Numbered from the stretch's first letter, positions 7,018 to 17,498 are shown. The stretch is DNA of 64,000 nucleotides from CALDTK01 sp965213735 (GCA_965213735.1 CBDCAB010000005.1:1612001-1676000); one strand, 5' to 3'. Translations and numbers: made by a program. The notes: generated by a model from the sequence alone, not told the origin.

Positions 7018-10000
7018 TTACATGTTCCGTCGGTATTCGCCACCAACTTCATACAGTGCAGCAGTCATTTGCCCCAGCGAGCAGACTTTAGCGGCATCGA
7101 GTAAGGCATCAAAGGTATTCTCGCCTGCCAGTGCTACCTCCTGGAGGCGAGCCAGTTGAGTAGGAGCACGATCAGCGAAAGCTTGGTGAAGGGTCTGCAG
7201 GCGCTCTACCTGAAGCTTTTTCTCCTCCACATCAGCACGAATGACTTCTGCTGGCGTTACAGTCGGTGAGCCGTCCTTGCCTTTGTAAGTATTGACCCCA
7301 ATCACTGGCATTTCTCCAGTGTGCTTAAGCATCTCGTAGTGCATCGACTCTTCTTGAATCTTGCCTCGTTGGTACATCGACTCCATAGCACCCAATACGC
7401 CACCACGCTCGGTGAGCCGATCAAATTCGAGTAGTACGGCCTCCTCCACTAAGTCAGTCAGCTCCTCAATAATGAACGATCCCTGGTTGGGGTTTTCATT
7501 CTTGGCCAAGCCTAACTCGTGGTTGATAATCAACTGTATAGCTACGGCGCGGCGCACGCTCTCTTCAGTCGGAGTGGTAATCGCCTCATCGTAAGCGTTG
7601 GTGTGCAGTGAATTGCAGTTGTCGTAAATCGCGTACAGCGCCTGCAGCGTCGTGCGGATATCATTGAAGGAAATCTCCTGCGCGTGCAGACTTCGCCCTG
7701 AGGTTTGAATGTGGTACTTCAACTTTTGACTGCGGTCGTTGGCGCCATACTTGTCGCGCATCGCTTTGGCCCAGATGCGCCTGGCTACACGCCCGATCAC
7801 TGCGTATTCGGGATCGACACCATTAGAAAAGAAGAAACTCAGGTTGGGAGCAAAGGCATTGATGTCCATGCCTCGGCTCAAATAGTATTCTACGTAGGTA
7901 AATCCATTACTCAGCGTGAAGGCGAGTTGTGTAATAGGATTGGCTCCGGCCTCGGCAATGTGATAGCCCGATATACTGACTGAATAGAAGTTGCGGACCC
8001 CCTCCCGAATAAATGCCTCCTGCATATCGCCCATGAGCCGCAGGGCAAACTCAGTAGAGAAGATGCAGGTATTTTGCGCCTGGTCTTCCTTGAGTATATC
8101 GGCTTGTACTGTGCCACGGACACTGCGCAGCGCTGTTTCTCGGCACTTCGCATAGGCTTCCTCATCGAGCACTTGGTCGCCGGTGAGGCCGAGCAGCATA
8201 AGTCCGAGGCCATTGTTGCCTTCCGGCAAAACACCACCCGCATACGTTGGCCGGGGTAAGCCTTTGGCGTCATAGGTTTTGGCGAAAGCTGCCTCCACCT
8301 TCGCCTCCAGACCATGCTCTGTGATGTATTTCTCGCACTGCTGATCGATGGCAGCATTCATGAAAAAAGCTGTGATTGCCGCCGCCGGTCCGTTGATGGT
8401 CATCGATACAGATGTGGTCGGATCACTCAGGTCGAAGCCCGAGTAGAGGCGCTTCGCATCGTCGAGTGAAGAGATGCTCACACCCGAATTACCCACCTTG
8501 CCGTAGATATCAGGCCGAAAATCTGGGTCTTCGCCATAAAGCGTCACCGAGTCGAATGCCGTACTCAATCTTGCCGCCGGCATGCCGAGGCTCAGGTAGT
8601 GAAACCGCTTATTTGTACGCTCGGGTCCGCCTTCACCTGCAAACATGCGCGTCGGGTCTTCGCCTTTGCGCTTAAAGGGAAACACGCCCGCCGTATAGGG
8701 AAATTCGCCCGGTACATTCTCCTGCCGCAGCCAGCGCAGTCTATCGCCCCAATCGCTGTAGCGCGGCATCGCCACACGTGGAATCCGTGTGCCAGCGAGG
8801 CTAGTGGTGTAGGTAGGCACTTTGATGTCGCGCCCCCGCACCTGGTACACGTACTCCTCACCCTGGTAGCTCTCCACGAGTTGTTGCCAGCCATCTAGAT
8901 CGCGCACAGTCGTCGCAGCAAGTTCTCGGCGGGCAGTACGCGCTGCTTCCTCGAGGGCTTCTGTGGATTGCTCCGTTTCACGTAGTACGCGGGCGGCTCC
9001 TTCGAGGTGTTGGACCTGACGTGCTTTTTCAGCTTCCGCCAAAACCTGTTCGTCATAAGCCCGAATGCCCTCTGCTATTTCGGATAGGTAGCGTTGGCGG
9101 GCGCCGGGGATGATGGCCTGCGGCGCGTTGCCTCCGGCGGTGATCGCCTCCGGTGATTTTCCCTCCGGCGCTGAACCTGCGGCGCTCTGCTGCTGGTTGA
9201 GTTTGTTGCTCAGGGCGGTCCAGAGGGCGTTGACGCCGGCATCATTAAAAACGCTGGCCATCGTACCGTACACCGGCATCTCATCGAGGGGGTCGTTCCA
9301 GCGGTCGTGATTACGCTGGTACTGCTTGCGCACATCGCGTAAGGCATCGAGTGCGCCGCGCTTATCGAATTTGTTGAGCGCAATGACGTCGGCAAAATCC
9401 AACATGTCGATCTTCTCGAGCTGCGTCGCCGCGCCGTACTCCGGCGTCATTACATAGAGCGTCACATCCGAATGGTCAACAATCTCGGTATCACTCTGAC
9501 CAATTCCAGACGTCTCGAGTATTACCAGGTCGAAGCCTTCTGCTTTGAGCAAATCGACAGCAGTTTGCACGTGCTTGCTCAAGGCGAGGTTGCTCTGCCT
9601 GGTGGCCAGCGAGCGCATAAACACCCGATCTGATCTGAGCGCATTCATGCGAATTCGATCGCCGAGTAATGCTCCTCCTGTTTTGCGCTTGCTCGGATCG
9701 ACCGAGATTACGCCTAGCCGCTCAGTAGTGGTTGAAAGTAAAAAGCGGCGTATCAGCTCATCAACCAAACTCGACTTGCCCGAGCCACCCGTGCCTGTAA
9801 TTCCAAGTACAGGCACTGAGCTGGTCGCAGCCTTGGCACTAACATCTTCAATGAGATCGGTGAAGCGCTCGGCATCATTTTCAACTAGCGTAATTCTTCT
9901 AGCCAGCAGCATATCTGCCGGAGAAAGCACGGGCTTCTCTACTTGTGGCGGGGCTTGCACTTTGAGGGCTGTCAACTCAAAGTCGCAGCGCATCAATACA

Positions 10001-10470
10001 TCGTTGATCATTCCCTGCAGACCGAGTTCGCGACCATCATCAGGTGAGTAAATACGGTCGATGCCTTTGCTGTGGAGTTCGGCTATTTCGGAAGGAAGGA
10101 TAGTGCCGCCGCCGCCGCCAACAATTTTGATGTGTTGAGCACCTGCTGCATCGAGCAGCTCACGCATGTACGTGAAGTATTCCACGTGCCCTCCCTGATA
10201 GCTCGTAATGGCAATCCCTTGCACATCCTCTTGCAGTGCACAGCGCACCACTTCATCAACAGAGCGATTGTGACCGAGGTGAATAATTTCAGCTCCCGAT
10301 CGCTGGAGGATGCGGCGCATGATATTAATGGCAGCATCATGTCCATCGAATAGGCTCGCACTCGTTACGATGCGCACGTGGTGGTGGGGGCGGTAAATCC
10401 CGTGCTCGTCGAGCTGGCCCGGCGCTTGTTGCTCGAGCTGAGTTGTTGGATGCTGCGTGGTAGACGACAT
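7018..10470 (-). CDS. icmF: Fused acyl-CoA mutase IcmF (B12 domain, G-protein chaperone, mutase)
   Basis: The 1150 residues match IcmF, which interconverts isobutyryl- and butyryl-CoA using adenosylcobalamin. The N-terminal B12-binding domain (about 30-165) carries the IcmF-type FDGHDAAINIM motif and GGGGGTI. The central MeaI-type GTPase has GTGGSGKSS (226-234), ETSGIGQSD and NKFD. A charged coiled-coil linker covers about 470-545. The C-terminal mutase barrel (from about 560) contains PYTAGVFPFK and ISGYHIAEAGA. The substrate could instead be another branched acyl-CoA, such as pivalyl- or isovaleryl-CoA, since the family varies. It is monocistronic. A GCGAATTTTCGC inverted repeat lies 58 bases upstream of the start. 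Confidence 0.95.
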   Translation of the reverse strand: MSSTTQHPTTQLEQQAPGQLDEHGIYRPHHHVRIVTSASLFDGHDAAINIMRRILQRSGAEIIHLGHNRSVDEVVRCALQEDVQGIAITSYQGGHVEYFTYMRELLDAAGAQHIKIVGGGGGTILPSEIAELHSKGIDRIYSPDDGRELGLQGMINDVLMRCDFELTALKVQAPPQVEKPVLSPADMLLARRITLVENDAERFTDLIEDVSAKAATSSVPVLGITGTGGSGKSSLVDELIRRFLLSTTTERLGVISVDPSKRKTGGALLGDRIRMNALRSDRVFMRSLATRQSNLALSKHVQTAVDLLKAEGFDLVILETSGIGQSDTEIVDHSDVTLYVMTPEYGAATQLEKIDMLDFADVIALNKFDKRGALDALRDVRKQYQRNHDRWNDPLDEMPVYGTMASVFNDAGVNALWTALSNKLNQQQSAAGSAPEGKSPEAITAGGNAPQAIIPGARQRYLSEIAEGIRAYDEQVLAEAEKARQVQHLEGAARVLRETEQSTEALEEAARTARRELAATTVRDLDGWQQLVESYQGEEYVYQVRGRDIKVPTYTTSLAGTRIPRVAMPRYSDWGDRLRWLRQENVPGEFPYTAGVFPFKRKGEDPTRMFAGEGGPERTNKRFHYLSLGMPAARLSTAFDSVTLYGEDPDFRPDIYGKVGNSGVSISSLDDAKRLYSGFDLSDPTTSVSMTINGPAAAITAFFMNAAIDQQCEKYITEHGLEAKVEAAFAKTYDAKGLPRPTYAGGVLPEGNNGLGLMLLGLTGDQVLDEEAYAKCRETALRSVRGTVQADILKEDQAQNTCIFSTEFALRLMGDMQEAFIREGVRNFYSVSISGYHIAEAGANPITQLAFTLSNGFTYVEYYLSRGMDINAFAPNLSFFFSNGVDPEYAVIGRVARRIWAKAMRDKYGANDRSQKLKYHIQTSGRSLHAQEISFNDIRTTLQALYAIYDNCNSLHTNAYDEAITTPTEESVRRAVAIQLIINHELGLAKNENPNQGSFIIEELTDLVEEAVLLEFDRLTERGGVLGAMESMYQRGKIQEESMHYEMLKHTGEMPVIGVNTYKGKDGSPTVTPAEVIRADVEEKKLQVERLQTLHQAFADRAPTQLARLQEVALAGENTFDALLDAAKVCSLGQMTAALYEVGGEYRRNM
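8276..8289 (+). repeat. Iterated 14-mer GTTTTGGCGAAAGC (copy 3)
   Basis: Exact copy within icmF. The coding (minus) strand reads it as Ala-Phe-Ala-Lys-Thr. Confidence 0.85.
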
Positions 10471-10527
10471 ATAAGATTATTGGGCTGGGCACTAAGGTAC
10501 GGCATCTAAGAAAGCCTTTTTGCGCAG

Positions 10528-10539
10528 GCGAAAATTCGC
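10528..10539 (-). promoter_or_regulatory. Candidate operator GCGAATTTTCGC upstream of icmF
   Basis: An imperfect 12-bp inverted repeat (GCGAA/TTCGC arms) lies 58 bases before the icmF ATG. The same 12-mer in the same orientation occurs before two other minus-strand genes, at 17551 and twice at 50632-50673. Confidence 0.4.
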
Positions 10540-10672
10540 AACAGCTGGCTGAGGACTCCTGCTCGCCGTGCTCGTATGTGCAGTCATTGAGGGCATCCAC
10601 CACCGGCTTCCATCAACCATTGCTTTGTCAGAGTTACAATAGCTACTCACGCCGTCGCTCTTTCACGCTGTT

Positions 10673-11587
10673 ATGCTCAACATGCAGCACGCGTTGGCGC
10701 TTCTCGTCCTCTGTAGTTTTGGCGTAAGCGGACTTTACGCACAAGCAGTCGACCAATCCTATTTCCGCTTTACCTACGCCAACGACTACTTCCGCGCCAC
10801 CGACTATTACTATACGCAAGGGGTGCGGCTCGAATATGGTCGAGGTGCCTGGCTCGGCTTTTTCAGTCGCGAAGGCTATACACCTACTAGTATTACTCGC
10901 CCTGAAATTTTGCGCGGTGATCGACCCTATGCAGGCGTGACTTATTTCGGCTTGCGCCAAAACAGCACACTCCCTGCTACCAAAGGTTTGCTTTCGCTGG
11001 AAGCAATTCTCGGCTTTATGGGCCCAGCCTCAGGAGGTAAACAGGAGCAAACCTTCATCCATCGCATCACCGATAATAGAGAGCCTCAGGGGTGGGACAA
11101 CCAGTTGGCCAACGATCTGATCCTCAACCTCCACGCCCGCTATGATCAGCTGCTGGTGGATTTGCCTTACGCTTCTGTCCACGGCGGCGGAGAAATTCGC
11201 CTCGGTACCTACCGCACTCGCGCAGGACTTCACGCACAAATCGAGCTAGGCGTAGTGCAGGCACGGGCCACCAAGCGCGGCAACTGGAGCCTGCTGTTTA
11301 GGGTAGTGCCACAAACCTTTTATGCTGCCTACGATGCCACGCTCACTGGCGGAGTGCTCAACGATTCTAGCCCATATACGCTCGCTGGCGCCGACCTGAA
11401 ACGCTTCGTTGGGCGCATCAGCACAGGTGCACATTTGCGTATCAATCGCCTCGGACTGGCCTTCACCCACAGCTACTCCACTCGCGAATGGAATAGCGGG
11501 CGGCCTCATGCCTGGGGAGCAATTTCTATTATTCGCTATACCAGTCGCTCGGGCACCATCGCGCCCCCTGTCTGGTCCATGCCTTAG
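10673..11587 (+). CDS. lpxR: LpxR-type lipid A 3-O-deacylase (outer membrane)
   Basis: A signal peptide (MLNMQHALALLVLCSFGVSG, cleavage near residue 24) is followed by a ~280-residue beta-barrel. LpxR/DUF2219 signatures are FTYANDYFRATDYYYTQGVR (33-52, substrate and Ca-binding Asn/Asp), RGDRPYAG (about 81-88), FMGPASGGKQEQTFIHRI (about 116-133, with the catalytic His region) and PQGWDNQL. LpxR removes the 3'-acyloxyacyl group of lipid A at the outer membrane. An alternative ATG is at 10682. The gene is divergent from icmF and convergent with the giant repeat protein. Within it, 10716 and 10951 are one-mismatch copies of the iterated 14-mer. Confidence 0.88.
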   Translation: MLNMQHALALLVLCSFGVSGLYAQAVDQSYFRFTYANDYFRATDYYYTQGVRLEYGRGAWLGFFSREGYTPTSITRPEILRGDRPYAGVTYFGLRQNSTLPATKGLLSLEAILGFMGPASGGKQEQTFIHRITDNREPQGWDNQLANDLILNLHARYDQLLVDLPYASVHGGGEIRLGTYRTRAGLHAQIELGVVQARATKRGNWSLLFRVVPQTFYAAYDATLTGGVLNDSSPYTLAGADLKRFVGRISTGAHLRINRLGLAFTHSYSTREWNSGRPHAWGAISIIRYTSRSGTIAPPVWSMP

Positions 11588-11660
11588 CACCAAGCCGTCT
11601 ATGCAAAAAGCACCATAAACCACCTAGGCTGAGAGGGCTTAGCAAGCTTGGAGCTCCAGG

Positions 11661-14600
11661 CTAGCGCACCACGAGGCGCTGAGTGCTAGCATCACCCAGC
11701 GTCACAATGTAGACGCCCGGTGCAAGCGCGGCAGTCGAAATCTCAACTGGCTCACCTGCTGCAATTGCATAGCTGGCCACCTGGCGCCCCGTTGCATCGC
11801 TAATGATGATGGTTCCCGAAGTAAAGTCGGCAATGCTTACCGGGCTACCTGCGGCCACTGGATTAGGATACAGAGATGGGCTTGGCACAGCGCTGCAAGC
11901 ACTCTCTAGCGCCACCACATCGCTGTAGGTATACGAGCCATCGGCATCAATCATCTTCAGGCGGAGGTACACCGTTCCGCTTGGCGCTGCTGAGGCCTCT
12001 GTGTAGGCGTTTACCCCTGTGCGGTCGGTACTTTGAGGTGGTGTTTTGGCGAAAGCTGTAAAGTCGCCGGTATCCGTACGCAGCTCCACCTCGTAGTGGT
12101 CAAAGAATTGCTCGTTGGTGGCGGTCCATCTAGCAATAAGTTGGCAATTCTGAATGCTTGCGCCAAAACTGATCAGGTCGACAGGCAGCACCGCCTGAGA
12201 AGCCACATCTCGCCAATCAGCATCGTTGGCCCCGTCGCTGTTGGGAAGCGTAGTCATCGAGCCGCCAGCAGCAGCATCCAGTAGATCGGCCATGCCGTTG
12301 TTGTTGGCATCCACCCAGAAGGCACTCGTATGGTCGAGGAAAGGAGGGCGAGCACTCTCTGTTACACCCGAGCCAGCCTTGTTGTCGAGCCAATCAGGAA
12401 AACCATCGTTATCTGCATCGGCACTCGGGTAGTCTGTGGCATTGACGGCACTGGCGTAGTTCTGCGCGAGTTGGATAAACTCTTGCGCAGCCCGACCGTC
12501 GCCGTCATAGTCAAAGCCTTCGGCCCAATCAGGCGCGGTATCGCCGTCGGTATCAGTGTCGAGGTAATCAACCGTCGTATCTGTATCGGCGCTCAGTGCT
12601 ACAGGAGTGGCGCCGACGTTGTTGCCGCCTGAGCCGTTAGCGGCAGTGAGGTTTTCGTAAGCGTCATCGACCCCATTATCGTTAGCGTCATTGCCGAGAC
12701 TACCGGCTGTAGCGGCGCAACCTGTGCATACGGCCTCCAGGTTGTCGGGAATGCCATCGTTGTCTGCATCGAGGTCGATGAAGTCTGCAAAGCCATCACC
12801 GTCAGTGTCGAGTGGCGTGTAGGTAATGTTGATGACGAAGTCTACGCCAGCGGGATTTTCCATGCGGCCGTTGAGGTCGCCCGCGCTAGCATCCTGTGTA
12901 GTTGCTCCAGCTGCTTGTTCTACCACATCGGTGATTCCATCGTTGTCCGAATCTAGGTCGCGGTAGTCAGGCAGCCCATCGGTATCACTACCTGTGTAGG
13001 TAACTGCGAAGCCTTCGCTTGCAGCAGAGCCATCGCCGTCGCTATCGGTATTGGTCATAGACTGAGGTGTGCCATTCGGATTTGCTCCACCACCGTCAAT
13101 AGGCCCGTCATTGGCATTCGCATCGTAGGCGTCGGCGAGTCCATCACCATCTCGATCCCAGTCGCTGATCATATCGAGACGTCCATCTTGGTTGGTATCG
13201 ATGCTAGCGGCAATGCCGACCTCGATGAGATCGGAAATACCATCGTTGTCGGAGTCGCGATCAATCCAGTTGGCGATGCCATCCGCATCAAAGTCAACCC
13301 CTTGACTCATTTTGGTATCAATCACATTACCAGCTCCATCGGTGACTACGAGAGCGCCATTGCCATCATCTGCGGCGGAAGTGAGGTCATCATCACCATC
13401 GACGACATCTGCGAGTCCATCGCCATCTGCGTCAGCAAAGCTATCGATGCGACCGTCGCCATTGGCGTCTGCACCCAAAGCTTCCACGACATCTGGGATT
13501 CCATCATTATCTGAGTCGAGATCGGCAAAGTGAGGTAGGCCATCGCCATCGAGATCTTCAGGATAGCTGTCGGGCCTTCCATCGTCATCGGTGTCTGCGC
13601 CAGTGAGCACGAGCGCATTCGCCGCGTTGGCACCAGCTCCATCGTCTCCTGCGGCAAGCGCGTTGCTCGGATCGGTGTCTACTGCATCATTAAAACCATC
13701 TTGGTCAGCATCGACGAAGGCATCAATTCTGCCGTCGCCATTGCTGTCCACACCTCCTGCCTCAATGGCGTCGGTGATGCCATCATTGTCGGAGTCGAGG
13801 TCGTGAAAATCGAGCACTCCATCAAGATCAGTGTCGTTGCCCACGAAGCTGTTGGGGTGGCCATTGCTGTCGGTATCGGGGCCAGTCGCTACGAGCACAT
13901 TGCCAGCATTGCTGCCTGCCGCATCTGATCCGGCTGCAAGGGCATTGCCAGGATCGCTTTCGATTACGTCGTTGAAGCCATCACCATCTGCATCCACGAA
14001 ATTGTCGGTTCTGCCGTCGCCATTGGTATCTGTTCCTCCCGCTTCGATTGCATCGGCTATGCCATCATTGTCGCCGTCGAGATCAGCGCGATCAGCAATG
14101 CCGTCTTGGTCGGTGTCGATATTGTTGATGTAGCTGTCTGGTCGACCATCATTATCGGTGTCGGGACCTGTTAGGACGAGCGCATTGGCCGTGTTGGTGT
14201 CTGAGCCATCATTGCTCGGATCGCCATCCACGACATCACTCAAACCGTCATTATCTGCATCGACGAAGTTGTCAGCACGCCCGTCGCCATTGGTGTCCGT
14301 GCCTCCTGCTTCGAGGACATCGGCTATACCGTCATTGTCACCATCGAGGTCTTTGCAGTCGACGATGCCATCGCGGTCTTCATCACCTCGGAGGTAGCTA
14401 TCGGGCCTACCGTCGCCATTGGTATCGGCACCGGTAGTAACTAGGGCGCCGCCGGTATTTTCGGCAATGCCATCATTGCCCACGTCTCCGTCGAGCAGGT
14501 CGTGGAGTCCATCTCCGTCGGTGTCTACGAAGTTATCGGCACGTCCATCGCCGTCAGCATCAGTGCCGCCCAGTTCGGCGACATCTGCGATACCATCATT

Positions 14601-17498
14601 ATCCGCGTCGAGGTCGAGATAATCTGCGATGCCATCATTATCGGCGTCGACGGCAGTGCTCGTTCCGGTGGCGGCTGGATCGAGTAGGTTGGAAGTGCTC
14701 GGCGAGGTGAGGTCGAGACCGTTGCCCAGCGGACCGTCGGTGTCGTTGTTGTCGTAGGCATCAGCGAGGCCATCACCGTCTGCATCAGTATCATCAGCTA
14801 CTCCATCACCGTTGGTGTCTGTACCGCCCGCCTCGATAAGGTCGGGGATGCCATCATTGTCTGAGTCGAGGTCGTACGCATCAATAATCCCATCGAGGTC
14901 TTTGTCGTACGCATCGTGAATGTTGTCGCTATTCGTATCGATGAAAGCGGTGTAATCACCAGGTGGCGTGCCGTTGAAGGTAGGATCTTCGAAGTTGAGG
15001 ATTCCGTCTCCGTCTGTATCGCTGGTAGGCGAATAAGCAGTGGCACCTTTCTCTTCGGAGTCGGGGATGCCATCGTTGTCGTTGTCGAGGTCTTGATTGT
15101 CGACCACACCATCGCCATCGCGATCGGCAGCTAAGCGAAATTCTTGACGACACACCCGCCCATCTACTGCATTAAAATCAGCAAATTCAAGGGTGTCGCT
15201 GATAATCTTAAGACCACCAGGTGCACTCGAGGCAACTATGCTCACAATATAATTCGCGGGCAGGTCTGGACCACTAAAGGTGAGCTTTAACCTGGGCGCA
15301 TTTGCAGGATCATTTTCAAATGTGCGGAAAGCTGCATTGGCATTGACTCCTGCTGCGGGTGCATTGAGGTAAAAAGCGATTGCGTTGCCTGACACAAAAT
15401 TCGCCCGCGTCACAATTTCATTTACGATAGGGGTGAGGCCTCCAATGGTGTGGGAAGTTCCTGAGACCCAGCTCGTGGTGACGTCTAGAGTCGTTGAGGC
15501 AGTCGTTGGCGTGCGCGTGGAGGGCAGGCTCGCTGCTGAAAATGGAGCTGCGTTGTCTTCGGCAATACCGACGACATCGATAGTGAGTGCTTCATTGCCA
15601 CCACTAAATGCTCGGCCGTCGCTGACAACCACCAATTCAGCCGAAGTGAGGGTAGCACCAGCTGGGAAGGTCACATTTTCGAAGCGCAATCCTTCAGCGG
15701 CCTGATAGGTGATGTTGTTGGCGTTGCCCACGAAGGAGTAGCCTATGAGGTAGGCGCCGTTGTACTCAATGCCATCGTTGTAGTCGACGCCAACGTTCTC
15801 GTCAAAAGTTTGAGGTATGGTCGGTACAGTGATTCCGGTAAAGCTGTACTCTCCTTGTGCGGTGGTTGTTGTGGACGTAACAAACTCCCCTGCGTCTACT
15901 TGCTCATTGAGGTTAGCGTCTTTGTAGAGATTAATGGTGAGGGCATTTTGACCGCTCTCGCTGCCATTTTGAATGAAGTCACCGTTGGCGTCGATGAAGG
16001 CTTTTCCGTGGATTTCGAGATCGGCAAGTGCGGCACACCCACAGTCAGGTGTCTGCAGCGAAAGGGTGTGAAGACTAGCCTGCCGGCGAGCGTACCAGAG
16101 CGTATTGAGCGTGTTCTCATTGCCGACATCGTAACTCGTCCAACTGTGGCACGGTGGGGCACATCCTTCTAGCTCCACATCGGTGTTGCTGAGTTCGGCA
16201 ATGTCGCTGTCGTCGTATTGCATCACGACACTAAAGCCACCCGGTGGCGTCGGTCGGTGCAGACTCACGTTAAAGCCATTCGTGAGATACTCTGCATCGT
16301 AGATCGGCAGGTGATAAGCTACTTGTGCGTAGGTGGTTTCGATGTTGAGGGTGGAGGAGCTAGCGATGTTAGTACCTTGACCATCGAGACCGTCCCAGGG
16401 GACTTCGCGGATGTAAGGCGCTTTCTCGCCCGGTCGCGGCTCAATCTTGAGCATCAAGAGCCTATCTGCGGTGTTGGGATCGAAATTACCTGCGCCACTT
16501 GTCTGATCTTGATCAAACAAGACCTCCATTACTCCTGGCTTTGTCGTAGCCACCCGCACAGCGTACTCACCTGTACTCGAACAGCCTATGAGTTTGGGAT
16601 ATTCTGAATTGCGGATATCGGTTCCATACTCCCCACTCTCATAGTACACAGGATCTGGATCATTCAGAAACACCTCATGCTCAGCGTTAGTAGACTTTAC
16701 GCCATCAACAGATTTGAGGTTTTTGGCTACATCGCCGCCACTTCCGGTGCCATCTTCGTTGAAGGAGATGTTAAATACCAGCGGTCGAAACCCTGCATCG
16801 AGAAAGTCCACTTCTGAGACAAAGCCCAGTTGGCTGTAGACGTAGAATTTCCCATTAAAAGGTCGGTCGAAATACTCTGCGATCGTGGCTGCACCTTGAG
16901 TTTTTGGTGGAGCAACTAGCGCCCAATTTCGTGAGTATACGCGTCCATCTACGGCAGCCAGTGTAGGAGTGATCTTAGCTACAGTAATATCGAACATGCC
17001 AAGGAAGAAGCCGCCTCCATTAGAGCCATCGTTGTTGGTGCTAAATTCGATGTAGTGGTCGCCAGTCATGGTCGGCGTAAACTCAAATGCGGTATATCCA
17101 CCAGCATTGAGTTGAGCGGGGCCAATTACTGCCTCGGCATGGGTGTCGAGGTTGGAGCTTGCATCGTTGATGAGTGCCCAATTTTGCGCAACAGTACCAT
17201 TGGGATTCATGATCCGGTAGTAGTACGGCACTTCGCCCCCAGCAATGATGAGGCTATCGTAGTTAGCGTAGCCATTAGACAGGCCGATGTAAACGCGTTC
17301 TTGTGCAGCAACACCAACCCGAAAGTTGAGTCGCGAGCTTGCCGGACCACCAACTGAGCCGAAGCTTGAATAGCTGACATTGTTGATGGCCAATGCCGCA
17401 GTATCGGTATTGGTGGGGCTGAGTTGCTTGGTGCCTTCTGCGTACAGAAGTGAGCTGAAAGCTGTCAGCAAAGCGAGGAAGGTGTATTGTATTCTCAT
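11661..17498 (-). CDS. Giant secreted protein: SdrD B-like domain, thrombospondin type 3 repeats, T9SS sorting domain
   Basis: 1945 residues. A signal peptide (MRIQYTFLALLTAFSSLLYA) is followed by ~480 residues without recognised motifs. An SdrD B-like module (about 500-570, GKAFIDANGDFIQNGSESGQ) comes next, then a beta-rich domain (about 575-770). About 900 residues (roughly 795-1700) of acidic calcium-binding repeats of the type DTDGDGIPDxxDLDxDNDGI follow, which is the thrombospondin type 3 pattern. The C-terminus has a beta-sandwich (LPVDLISFGASIQNC) and a T9SS type-A sorting domain (SLYPNPVAAGS ... GVYIVTLG ... QRLVVR). It is probably exported by SprA and anchored on the surface; adhesion or gliding is plausible but unproven. 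A GCGAATTTTCGC motif lies 53 bases upstream. Confidence 0.9.
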   Translation of the reverse strand: MRIQYTFLALLTAFSSLLYAEGTKQLSPTNTDTAALAINNVSYSSFGSVGGPASSRLNFRVGVAAQERVYIGLSNGYANYDSLIIAGGEVPYYYRIMNPNGTVAQNWALINDASSNLDTHAEAVIGPAQLNAGGYTAFEFTPTMTGDHYIEFSTNNDGSNGGGFFLGMFDITVAKITPTLAAVDGRVYSRNWALVAPPKTQGAATIAEYFDRPFNGKFYVYSQLGFVSEVDFLDAGFRPLVFNISFNEDGTGSGGDVAKNLKSVDGVKSTNAEHEVFLNDPDPVYYESGEYGTDIRNSEYPKLIGCSSTGEYAVRVATTKPGVMEVLFDQDQTSGAGNFDPNTADRLLMLKIEPRPGEKAPYIREVPWDGLDGQGTNIASSSTLNIETTYAQVAYHLPIYDAEYLTNGFNVSLHRPTPPGGFSVVMQYDDSDIAELSNTDVELEGCAPPCHSWTSYDVGNENTLNTLWYARRQASLHTLSLQTPDCGCAALADLEIHGKAFIDANGDFIQNGSESGQNALTINLYKDANLNEQVDAGEFVTSTTTTAQGEYSFTGITVPTIPQTFDENVGVDYNDGIEYNGAYLIGYSFVGNANNITYQAAEGLRFENVTFPAGATLTSAELVVVSDGRAFSGGNEALTIDVVGIAEDNAAPFSAASLPSTRTPTTASTTLDVTTSWVSGTSHTIGGLTPIVNEIVTRANFVSGNAIAFYLNAPAAGVNANAAFRTFENDPANAPRLKLTFSGPDLPANYIVSIVASSAPGGLKIISDTLEFADFNAVDGRVCRQEFRLAADRDGDGVVDNQDLDNDNDGIPDSEEKGATAYSPTSDTDGDGILNFEDPTFNGTPPGDYTAFIDTNSDNIHDAYDKDLDGIIDAYDLDSDNDGIPDLIEAGGTDTNGDGVADDTDADGDGLADAYDNNDTDGPLGNGLDLTSPSTSNLLDPAATGTSTAVDADNDGIADYLDLDADNDGIADVAELGGTDADGDGRADNFVDTDGDGLHDLLDGDVGNDGIAENTGGALVTTGADTNGDGRPDSYLRGDEDRDGIVDCKDLDGDNDGIADVLEAGGTDTNGDGRADNFVDADNDGLSDVVDGDPSNDGSDTNTANALVLTGPDTDNDGRPDSYINNIDTDQDGIADRADLDGDNDGIADAIEAGGTDTNGDGRTDNFVDADGDGFNDVIESDPGNALAAGSDAAGSNAGNVLVATGPDTDSNGHPNSFVGNDTDLDGVLDFHDLDSDNDGITDAIEAGGVDSNGDGRIDAFVDADQDGFNDAVDTDPSNALAAGDDGAGANAANALVLTGADTDDDGRPDSYPEDLDGDGLPHFADLDSDNDGIPDVVEALGADANGDGRIDSFADADGDGLADVVDGDDDLTSAADDGNGALVVTDGAGNVIDTKMSQGVDFDADGIANWIDRDSDNDGISDLIEVGIAASIDTNQDGRLDMISDWDRDGDGLADAYDANANDGPIDGGGANPNGTPQSMTNTDSDGDGSAASEGFAVTYTGSDTDGLPDYRDLDSDNDGITDVVEQAAGATTQDASAGDLNGRMENPAGVDFVINITYTPLDTDGDGFADFIDLDADNDGIPDNLEAVCTGCAATAGSLGNDANDNGVDDAYENLTAANGSGGNNVGATPVALSADTDTTVDYLDTDTDGDTAPDWAEGFDYDGDGRAAQEFIQLAQNYASAVNATDYPSADADNDGFPDWLDNKAGSGVTESARPPFLDHTSAFWVDANNNGMADLLDAAAGGSMTTLPNSDGANDADWRDVASQAVLPVDLISFGASIQNCQLIARWTATNEQFFDHYEVELRTDTGDFTAFAKTPPQSTDRTGVNAYTEASAAPSGTVYLRLKMIDADGSYTYSDVVALESACSAVPSPSLYPNPVAAGSPVSIADFTSGTIIISDATGRQVASYAIAAGEPVEISTAALAPGVYIVTLGDASTQRLVVR
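12043..12056 (+). repeat. Iterated 14-mer GTTTTGGCGAAAGC (copy 4)
   Basis: Exact copy within the giant repeat protein, outside its repeats. The coding strand reads Ala-Phe-Ala-Lys-Thr. A variant, GTTTTGGCGCAAGC, follows at 12156 in the opposite orientation. Confidence 0.85.
12400..15115 (-). repeat. Coding repeats: DxDxDG-type thrombospondin type 3 modules
   Basis: About 2.7 kb of imperfect in-frame repeats inside the giant secreted gene. Each unit alternates DLDSDNDGIPD-like and DTNGDGR-like segments, several joined by near-identical 60-80 residue blocks (for example ADGDGFNDVIESDPGNALAA and ADQDGFNDAVDTDPSNALAA). The near identity points to internal duplication. Boundaries are approximate. 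Confidence 0.85.
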
